Below the pieces are notes generated by a model that did no database searches, was not told the DNA's origin, and saw nothing but the letters and a program-made list of their open reading frames with translations. From Pseudozobellia thermophila (GTDB lineage: Bacteria; Bacteroidota; Bacteroidia; Flavobacteriales; Flavobacteriaceae), in the NCBI RefSeq assembly GCF_900141855.1, contig NZ_FQYU01000001.1, positions 655,402 through 719,401 on the forward strand: a DNA stretch of 64,000 bases, in the 5' to 3' direction. Position numbers and translations under genes: made by a program. Of this stretch, positions 45,135 to 51,929 are shown one piece after another (positions within the stretch are counted from its first letter, which is position 1; every line of letters begins with the position of its first letter).

Positions 45135-45606
45135 CGTCGGTTTGCCATGTGTTTTTAGCGCATAACTGACCATAAATACGCTAACCTTCTAAAATGTATT
45201 GGGTTAAGTTGTATTATTATGGGTTTAGATGGTGGGGTTTTCAGGAAAATATTTACTTTTACATTCCCCCGATTGGTCTAACCGAGATCAAAACAGAACA
45301 GATTACTGAAATTTTTGTCAAGATAAACGTAATACAAATACGAAAGTCACAGATGGGGAATAAGCAAATAATTTAATGAAACTGCCAAACCATAAGGTAC
45401 GGCTCTACGGCAAGCAAGCTATGAAAATAGCTGTTTTGTTCACTTGATGCAACCTTGAGGACACCAGCCCAAATCATCGGAATTGGTGACATGCTCGATT
45501 ATAGGTTTCGGGGGAACTACCTGAATCAGCACCCTTGGTAAAATCGATTTTGATAATCAACGGAGGCGTACGGTTTGGCGGTATCATAAATAAAATAACC
45601 TTGTTT
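45135..45606. other. Intergenic region before a terminator
   Basis: About 470 bases with no convincing gene. Short frames occur (a 60-codon frame at 45194-45376, a 24-codon one starting with MKLPNHKVRLYG at about 45375, and a 37-codon minus-strand frame near 45475-45590), none with supporting features. Because a strong terminator follows, this may be a long 3' UTR or an unrecognised RNA. Confidence 0.5.
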
Positions 45607-45637
45607 GCCGCAAATTTTTACTTGCGGCTTTTTTTTT
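45607..45637 (+). terminator. Intrinsic terminator
   Basis: GCCGCAA (45607-45613) pairs with TTGCGGC (45622-45628), followed by nine T. It lies about 470 bases after the last gene on this strand and about 100 before the HTCS start. Confidence 0.85.
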
Positions 45638-45737
45638 GCATTTATTCGAGCTTCTATGGTCATGTGCAAGTGGATATGGTTGAACCTAAATAGGTTTTGA
45701 GGTGATTCGAGCTTTTATACCCCTACGAATAGAACAG

Positions 45738-48700
45738 ATGATCAGGGCGATATGCTTGACAATTCCTTGTTTTCTATATTCCCAATCACAAATAACCTTT
45801 AGGCAATTGTCGGGCCACCAAGGCCTTTCTCAAAACAGTGCTGTTTCTGTGACGCAAGACAGCATAGGCTATCTGTGGATTGCCACACAGGACGGGCTCA
45901 ACAAATATGACGGTCGGCAGTTCACGGTATTTCCCTTCACATTTGAAGACAACACCAAACCCAATTATAGCAAGTTGGGCAAGGTTTATAAAGACAGGGA
46001 AGGGGGGTTGTGGATAATACCTTCCGACAGAATACTTCGCAAGTTCGACTATGCCGAACAAACCTTCGGGCCCGTCGGGGAATTGAAGGATGCCAGTGTC
46101 GTATTTCAAGACCGTTCCCTGGATATATGGGCCGGAACTTTTTCGCATGGCCTGTTCAAATTGGAGCCTCGGACCGGAAAATTTGTTCAAGTGGCCCCAT
46201 TCGATGGGGGCCAGACCCCGATCTACAGTATTTCACAGCAAGACCCGGAACATATTCTACTGGCTACGAACGGCCGTTTGATAGCCTTCGATAAAAGGAG
46301 CGGCCGTTCCGAAGCGCTGGTTTTCAAAGACCGCTACGGCAAGGAAATTCGTGCCAATTTCAGCGATATTGAAACGGACCCGTCGGGCCGCCAATGGATA
46401 GGTAGTTTTGGCGATGGCCTTTTTTTTAGGAAAAAAAACGACCCGACCTTGCACCGTATATCGGAGCTGCCCTTCACAGACCCCCTTCCGGTCAATTTGA
46501 ACATCGAAGACCTCTATCTCGACAGTAGCGATAGATTGTGGGTCGCTACCTATGGTCGCGGTCTGTTCTTGATCGATTTTAGGTCATCGACCATCGATCG
46601 TTTTGTTGCCGAAAAACACAACCCCAAGGCCCTTCACTACAACGATATTTTATGCATCTATGAAGACGATTCGGGTATCATTTGGTTCGGTACCGATGGG
46701 GCGGGCCTGAGCTATTACGACGAATACCTGGAAAAATTCAACTCCTTCACCAACTATCAGACCCCCGAAAAAATAAGTATAGATGTGGTCCGTTCGATAG
46801 CGGTCGATTCCAATGCCACCGTATGGGTGGGTACATCGGGCAAGGGGCTCACCCAATACGAACCGGCATCCAACAGCTGGAGAACCCATACGGTCGACTA
46901 TTCAAGCGAAAACACACTCAGTTCCAATAGGATCATGAGCCTTTTTGTCGATCGGGAAAACGAACTCTGGATCGGCACCCAAGGCGGAGGCCTCGATATA
47001 AGGGAGGGGCAGGGCGGCTTTGTTTCCTACAACAACTTGTCAAAGCCTTCGTTATCGGCAAATACGGTCTGGTGTATATATCAGGATGAACAAGGGCGCA
47101 TTTGGTTGGGAACCCGGGAAGAAGGACTTATTCAATTCGACAAACAAAAAGGGGAAATAAAAAAATACAAGCACAACCCGTTGGACGAAAACAGCATTTC
47201 CAGTAATAATATCCGGGTAATAACTTCCGATGGAAAGGGCAATCTGTGGATCGGTACGGAGACCGATGGCCTTGTTTTTTTCGATACTTCCCAAGAACGC
47301 TTCAAATCCTTTAAATCGAGCGGTAGGGAAGGTTTTTTGACGAGCAACCGTATTAAGTCGCTCTACTACGATGGATCGGAAACCTTATGGGTGGGTACCA
47401 ATGGGGGCGGACTTAATTCCCTTGATATTGAAAAAAACCAATTTAAGTCCTTTACGGTTGAAAACGGTCTTGCGAACAATGTAATTTATGCCATACTGCC
47501 AGACAAAAGCGGTAACCTATGGTTGAGCTCCAATAAAGGGATTACCAAATTCGGCCTACCGAAATCCGATTCGTTACCACCACATATTACCAACTATACG
47601 AACTACGATGGTCTGGCAACCGAATTTAATACCGGAGCGTATTATCGGGGAATCGACGGCACATTATATTTTGGGGGGCTCGATGGCTTCTATTGGTTCC
47701 GGCCCGAAAATTTGGAAGAAAACACCACCCTGCCCAAAACGACGATTACAGGTTTTGAGGTTTATGGCAAGGCCAAGTCGACCGTCGGAACCCTCGACCT
47801 GCCCCATGACCAGAATACGGTATCGGTTACTTTTTCAAGCCTTCAATATTCATTGCCCGAAAAAAATGAATACCGATATCGCTTATTGAATTATGACGAG
47901 GCTTGGGTCGATGCGGGCAACAAAAATTTTGCACGGTACACGCGCTTGCCCCCCGGCACCTATGAGTTTCAGGTAAAGTCTAGCAACTATGACGGTGTTT
48001 GGAACGATGTACCGGCCTCCCTTTCCTTTACCATCAAACCTCCTTGGTACCTGACAACATTTGCCAAATTCGGTTATTTCGTCACCTTTGTTTTCGTGGT
48101 CCTGGCTTTGTACAAATACCTCAAATGGAGATGGCGAATTAAAATGAGCCTACAAGTGAAGGAAGAGGAAACGCTGCGTTTAAAAAAACTGAACCAACTC
48201 AAATCAAAACTGTACACCGATATATCCCATGAATTCAGAACACCCTTGACCTTGATCGCCGGACCGATCGATGCCAAGTTGGGCGAAGGGCGACTGTCGG
48301 ATGAGGAGTATTCCAATTTTTCGATGATCAAACGAAACACCAACCGCATGATAGCCTTGGTCGACCAACTCTTGCATTTGGCCAAGCTTGAAAAAGGGGG
48401 CTTCGAACTGAAAATGAACAAGGGCAATATCGAACTCTTCTTAAAAATGCTGACCGCTTCCTTCGAATATCACGCCCAGCGGAAACAGATAAAATATGAA
48501 GTCGACATTAAGGACATCGGTGAGGCGTTTTACGACGAGGACGCCCTTGACAAAATAGTGGGAAACCTTTTGTCAAATGCCTTCAAACACGGAATTCAGG
48601 GGGGGCTTTGTCGTTTTGAGGCTAGCAAGGAGGGCGATCATTTAAAGATCCATGTAAAAAACGAAATAGCCCCCGGCAGCGATATCGATGTAGAAAAACT

Positions 48701-49730
48701 GTTTACCCGGTTTTATCAAAAGGATGAATTCATGGAGGGTGCAGGGGTCGGACTCTCCCTGGTCCGTGAGACGGTAAAGCTCTATAAGGGGAAACTCGAA
48801 GGCGTTCGGGAAGGGGATAATTTCATTTCGTTTAGGGTCTTATTGCCGGTATTCAAGACTACGGACAAACCGGATAAGGCCCGCGGCCTATCGACGGACG
48901 AACCGGAAACGGATGAGGTCGGCTATCGGCAAACAAAGGATGGGGCTGATACCAACAACGAAGGAACGGACGACAGGCCTATTCTTTTGATCGTTGAAGA
49001 CCACCCCGAAATACGGGAGTTTCTTAAATCGGTATGGAAGGAAAAATATGAGGTTTATGAGGCGGCCGATGGGCAGGAAGGCATCGATATGGCCCTGAGG
49101 ATCGTTCCCGACCTTATTGTCTCTGATGTCCGGATGCCCAAAATTAACGGTATAGAATTGTGCAAACGGCTAAAGGCCGATGAGCGGACCAGCCATATAC
49201 CCATCATCGTTTTGACCGCGGGCACGGGTGAGGATTACGAGATGAGGGGCTTGCAGTCCGGTGCAGACGACTTCGTGGAGAAGCCCTTTAAGATCCGTGT
49301 CCTTAGCAAAAGGGTCGATAACCTTATTGAAGGGAGAAGGGCGTTGCGCACCAAGTACAGCCAAGAACTAAAACTACAGGCCAGCGATATGGCCATTACC
49401 TCTACCGACGAACTGTTTCTCAACAAGGTACAGCAGCTTCTCGACGATAAGTTGGGCGACCCGCAATTCAACGCCAAGGTCTTTAGTGCCCATCTGGGCA
49501 TGAGCCGCATGCAGTTGCACCGCAAACTTCAAGCCTATACGGGACTCAGTACAACGGAGTTTATACGCTCCCAGCGCTTAAAATTGGCGACACATATTTT
49601 AAGGACATCGGACATCACCGTTAATGAGGTGGCCTATGCGGTGGGCTTTAACACCCCTTCCTATTTTATCAAGTGTTTTAAGGAAACGTACAAAACGACC
49701 CCTGCGGAGTATCTAAAGGCACATTCTTAG
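45738..49730 (+). CDS. Hybrid two-component system (HTCS) sensor/regulator
   Basis: About 1330 residues combining sensor and regulator. Signal peptide MIRAICLTIPCFLYSQSQ; then two seven-bladed regulator propellers with repeated I.FGT..GL, LWIGT.GGGL, WVGT strands to about residue 650; a Y_Y_Y domain (EYRYRLLNYDEAW); a transmembrane helix near 775-795; a HisKA domain with His831 in DISHEFRTPL; an ATPase domain (NLLSNAFKHG, GAGVGLSLV); a receiver with Asp1130 in IVSDVRMPK; and a C-terminal AraC HTH (VNEVAYAVGFNTPSYFIKCF). HTCS proteins usually control polysaccharide utilisation genes, yet no SusC/SusD or glycosidase is next to it. A GTG at 45702 would add 12 residues. Confidence 0.95.
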   Translation: MIRAICLTIPCFLYSQSQITFRQLSGHQGLSQNSAVSVTQDSIGYLWIATQDGLNKYDGRQFTVFPFTFEDNTKPNYSKLGKVYKDREGGLWIIPSDRILRKFDYAEQTFGPVGELKDASVVFQDRSLDIWAGTFSHGLFKLEPRTGKFVQVAPFDGGQTPIYSISQQDPEHILLATNGRLIAFDKRSGRSEALVFKDRYGKEIRANFSDIETDPSGRQWIGSFGDGLFFRKKNDPTLHRISELPFTDPLPVNLNIEDLYLDSSDRLWVATYGRGLFLIDFRSSTIDRFVAEKHNPKALHYNDILCIYEDDSGIIWFGTDGAGLSYYDEYLEKFNSFTNYQTPEKISIDVVRSIAVDSNATVWVGTSGKGLTQYEPASNSWRTHTVDYSSENTLSSNRIMSLFVDRENELWIGTQGGGLDIREGQGGFVSYNNLSKPSLSANTVWCIYQDEQGRIWLGTREEGLIQFDKQKGEIKKYKHNPLDENSISSNNIRVITSDGKGNLWIGTETDGLVFFDTSQERFKSFKSSGREGFLTSNRIKSLYYDGSETLWVGTNGGGLNSLDIEKNQFKSFTVENGLANNVIYAILPDKSGNLWLSSNKGITKFGLPKSDSLPPHITNYTNYDGLATEFNTGAYYRGIDGTLYFGGLDGFYWFRPENLEENTTLPKTTITGFEVYGKAKSTVGTLDLPHDQNTVSVTFSSLQYSLPEKNEYRYRLLNYDEAWVDAGNKNFARYTRLPPGTYEFQVKSSNYDGVWNDVPASLSFTIKPPWYLTTFAKFGYFVTFVFVVLALYKYLKWRWRIKMSLQVKEEETLRLKKLNQLKSKLYTDISHEFRTPLTLIAGPIDAKLGEGRLSDEEYSNFSMIKRNTNRMIALVDQLLHLAKLEKGGFELKMNKGNIELFLKMLTASFEYHAQRKQIKYEVDIKDIGEAFYDEDALDKIVGNLLSNAFKHGIQGGLCRFEASKEGDHLKIHVKNEIAPGSDIDVEKLFTRFYQKDEFMEGAGVGLSLVRETVKLYKGKLEGVREGDNFISFRVLLPVFKTTDKPDKARGLSTDEPETDEVGYRQTKDGADTNNEGTDDRPILLIVEDHPEIREFLKSVWKEKYEVYEAADGQEGIDMALRIVPDLIVSDVRMPKINGIELCKRLKADERTSHIPIIVLTAGTGEDYEMRGLQSGADDFVEKPFKIRVLSKRVDNLIEGRRALRTKYSQELKLQASDMAITSTDELFLNKVQQLLDDKLGDPQFNAKVFSAHLGMSRMQLHRKLQAYTGLSTTEFIRSQRLKLATHILRTSDITVNEVAYAVGFNTPSYFIKCFKETYKTTPAEYLKAHS

Positions 49731-49836
49731 CCAAGGGCACAGGACCTTGTAGGGTGCGGCCCCCGGTAAGGGCTTGGCTGCCCTTCTTCCCAAGACAATC
49801 CAAAACCACCTTTACCTCTTCCTTCTAAGACCATCA

Positions 49837-49986
49837 ATAAGGCAGCTGCACCGTAAACTTCATGCGACCCAAACCCTTACCACCTCCGATGCGACGAGTA
49901 ACGAGGTAGCTTATGCTGTAGGCTTCAACGCCTTCCTGGTTCAATTTCCAAAAAAAACATCGACCGATGTTTACCATTTGGTGTAG
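49837..49986 (+). pseudogene. Relic of an AraC-type HTH domain
   Basis: The frame reads IRQLHRKLHATQTLTTSDAT then SNEVAYAVGFN, closely matching the HTCS C-terminus 100-odd bases upstream (MQLHRKLQA ... TSDITVNEVAYAVGFN). The bases are similar too (CAGCTGCACCGTAAACTTCA against CAGTTGCACCGCAAACTTCA). About 17 codons between the two matching blocks are missing and the end has degenerated to a stop at 49984. It has no upstream receiver or kinase. Most likely the decayed remnant of a second HTCS or AraC gene, or of a tandem duplication. Confidence 0.7.
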
Positions 49987-50302
49987 CGGGTACCAATGTA
50001 TGTAAACAAAAAGGAAAGTGGTGAAACTAAAGCTTGTGCTCGACAGAATTTCAAATATGTGTTTCGATGCAATCCCGATTTTATTGAAGACCAAAGACGA
50101 TGTGTTGACAGGACAGGGTTTGATGCCCGCCCTTCAACAAACAACAAGGTCTTGCAAAGTAAAATGAAATCGTTGCTGAATACAGTCTCGAAACCCTATT
50201 TATGTTACACCTGTTGTATCTCTTGTTACATATGTGGTATTGTGTTGCGCAGCTAAAAGTTAGTTTTATTCCGCTAAGTATCAACCATTAAAATTTTAAA
50301 CC
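49987..50302. other. Intergenic region without a clear gene
   Basis: About 316 bases. A frame of 86 codons (49996-50256) has a cysteine-rich end but no signal or family; I do not call it. It may carry the rest of the decayed gene at 49837. Confidence 0.5.
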
Positions 50303-50491
50303 ATGAAAGTTAAAAGTGTATTGCTCATTGGCGTTTTCGCGACCAGTTTGATGCTAAGCTCATGCTATGAAGACACGACCGAATTAGTGGATTGCCTTTA
50401 CGGTAATGATTGCGATTACGAGCCCGAAGAGAGTGTAACGGTGCCAACGGCCGATGAAGAGGCCGTTGAAGACCAACAAGACATAAATTGA
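50303..50491 (+). CDS. Small acidic lipoprotein
   Basis: A 62-residue lipoprotein: MKVKSVLLIGVFATSLML then lipobox LSSC, with Cys at the cleavage point and two more cysteines (VDCLYGNDC) before an acidic tail (EPEESVTVPTADEEAVEDQQ). Unknown function. It opens a run of small secreted proteins ahead of the CHAT gene. Confidence 0.7.
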   Translation: MKVKSVLLIGVFATSLMLSSCYEDTTELVDCLYGNDCDYEPEESVTVPTADEEAVEDQQDIN

Positions 50492-50512
50492 GGGCCAGGG
50501 CCCTAATCCCGG

Positions 50513-50938
50513 ATGGTGTTTCTTGTAAAAACGATAAGCTTTATTCTGCTTCTGGCCGTTCAATGGACAGGGCATGGACAAACCTTGACCACCAAAGAGG
50601 TAAAAATACTCTTGGTGGTGGAGTCGACCGGACAAAAGGTGAGCCATTTGCTCATGTTCGAACAGGTAGAGGGGAAAGGGAAGGCCTATTTAGTGGAGAA
50701 GTACCGGAACAGCTCGTTCTATGTCGGGCTTCTGAAGGGAACGTATGAAATATATGGCGATGTAGTTACACCTAAAAAGAATACCACGGTAATCATTTAT
50801 ACCGATAGGGAACTCTTTCTGGATAGAAAGACGATGGGGCCGGCATCGCCATGGGCGCCGGGAGATCTTTTCAAATTGGGGAAGGAGACCGGAAAGGTGG
50901 TATCGAACAGTAAGGGAGAGTTAATAATCAAAACGTAG
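50513..50938 (+). CDS. Secreted protein of unknown function
   Basis: A 141-residue protein with signal peptide FLVKTISFILLLAVQWTGHG (residues 3-22) and a compact beta-rich body (EVKILLVVESTGQKVSHLLM, KAYLVEKYRNSSFYVGLLKG, TTVIIYTDRELFLD). No known family. It lies 21 bases after the lipoprotein gene. Confidence 0.6.
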   Translation: MVFLVKTISFILLLAVQWTGHGQTLTTKEVKILLVVESTGQKVSHLLMFEQVEGKGKAYLVEKYRNSSFYVGLLKGTYEIYGDVVTPKKNTTVIIYTDRELFLDRKTMGPASPWAPGDLFKLGKETGKVVSNSKGELIIKT

Positions 50939-50961
50939 AATACGAAATAAAAATCGAGGCT

Positions 50962-51063
50962 ATGGAACTTAGAAAGATAGAAGGAACAACTTGGGTGTTT
51001 TTGGCAATAATGACGGTGGCCATAACCTTGGTGCTAACCGCCTTGTCGCAACAAATCGTCTAA
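50962..51063 (+). CDS. 33-residue single-helix membrane peptide
   Basis: Opens with ATG at 50962 and ends with TAA at 51061-51063. MELRKIEGTTW then a hydrophobic segment VFLAIMTVAITLVLTAL and a short tail SQQIV. This is the form of a small membrane peptide. The next ORF's ATG overlaps its stop (TAATG), which supports translation. No homologue is known to me. Confidence 0.5.
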   Translation: MELRKIEGTTWVFLAIMTVAITLVLTALSQQIV

Positions 51064-51185
51064 TGGCCCGATCGACCATAAGCAAAACCCTGCTGTTTAT
51101 ACAGAAATATTTGCCATTCATACATCGGGCAAACAAGAAGGCCTTACTGAATCTTAATTTTTGTTGCCCCAATTGTGCCGAGTAG
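51063..51185 (+). CDS. 40-residue basic Cys-containing peptide
   Basis: ATG at 51063 sits in a TAATG overlap with the preceding peptide gene. The product is basic (MARSTISKTLLFIQKYLPFI, RANKKALLNL) and ends in FCCPNCAE, a CCPNC motif that could bind zinc or form a disulfide. Function unknown. Coupling to the 33-residue ORF suggests a pair. Confidence 0.4.
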   Translation: MARSTISKTLLFIQKYLPFIHRANKKALLNLNFCCPNCAE

Positions 51186-51231
51186 GGACAAGGGATGTAA
51201 TTGAGCTAAAATAAACCAATAAGTATAAATT

Positions 51232-51870
51232 ATGAGAACTATGAACAGTATATTGTTGATTACCCTAATAGGGGCCTTTTTGGCCTGCTCAGGGCCTACC
51301 GATATGGAGGAACTGGAGCTTGAATCTACGGCTTTAAGTTATCGAATAAGTCAAACGGAACCATATTTAAATGGTGTAGAGTTGTTCAAACAGGCAGCCA
51401 TGGGCGAGCAGATTAAGCTCAGGAAGCAGATATCCGAATTACAGGTGGCCATCAAGCGCGGTAATCGGAACCTTTTGCCCCAGTTGGAAAGTGCCCAAAA
51501 AAAGGACAATATGATCGATTTGTACAAAGAAGACCTGACCATGATCAAAATGCCAAAAGTACCTTATCCACCAAGACCACCGCGTGGTTGTTTTCAAGAT
51601 CCCAATGCGAATTGTGGTATACCCAAGATCAATTTGGACGGCTACAGTGGTATTCAGGTTACCGAAGACATGGGCGAGGTAAGCATTCAAATATTAGATC
51701 AAAAAAACCGGGTTGTGGGTAAATCCGGACATGTCTACCGTACCAAGGGAGGAGTGTCCATAATACCTATTGAATCGGGCTTAAAGGGCAATGGCGTTAT
51801 GCGCATAAGGCCAAATAGCAGGTTTTTTGATAAAAGTGTATATTTAGATATACCGGTATATAAAGATTGA
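51232..51870 (+). CDS. Lipoprotein before the CHAT gene
   Basis: A 212-residue lipoprotein: MNSILLITLIGAFLACS with lipobox LAC, a helical region (residues 30-105) rich in Lys/Glu/Gln (LRKQISELQVAIKRGNRNLL), a proline-rich stretch PYPPRPPRGC and a C-terminal beta domain (ILDQKNRVVGKSGHVYRTKG). Unknown. It ends 60 bases before the CHAT start, with a stable hairpin between. Confidence 0.65.
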   Translation: MRTMNSILLITLIGAFLACSGPTDMEELELESTALSYRISQTEPYLNGVELFKQAAMGEQIKLRKQISELQVAIKRGNRNLLPQLESAQKKDNMIDLYKEDLTMIKMPKVPYPPRPPRGCFQDPNANCGIPKINLDGYSGIQVTEDMGEVSIQILDQKNRVVGKSGHVYRTKGGVSIIPIESGLKGNGVMRIRPNSRFFDKSVYLDIPVYKD

Positions 51871-51895
51871 ATATAACCCTCGAAACTTATTTTGA

Positions 51896-51921
51896 GTCCT
51901 GCAGACCGTGGTTTGCAGGAC
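51896..51921 (+). promoter_or_regulatory. Stable hairpin before the CHAT gene
   Basis: GTCCTGCAGACC pairs with GGTTTGCAGGAC (one G-T wobble), leaving a CGTG tetraloop once the innermost pair opens. It ends 8 bases before the ATG at 51930 and is followed by TTTCGTGC. No long T-run, so more likely a translational control hairpin or weak attenuator than a terminator. Confidence 0.5.
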
Positions 51922-51929
51922 TTTCGTGC

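Noticed and set aside
45194-45376. 60-codon frame in the gap before the HTCS
   Set aside because: Aromatic and Ile/Lys-rich translation of AT-rich DNA, no start context or signal.
49996-50256. 86-codon frame after the AraC relic
   Set aside because: No signal, motif or coupling; probably decayed or non-coding DNA.
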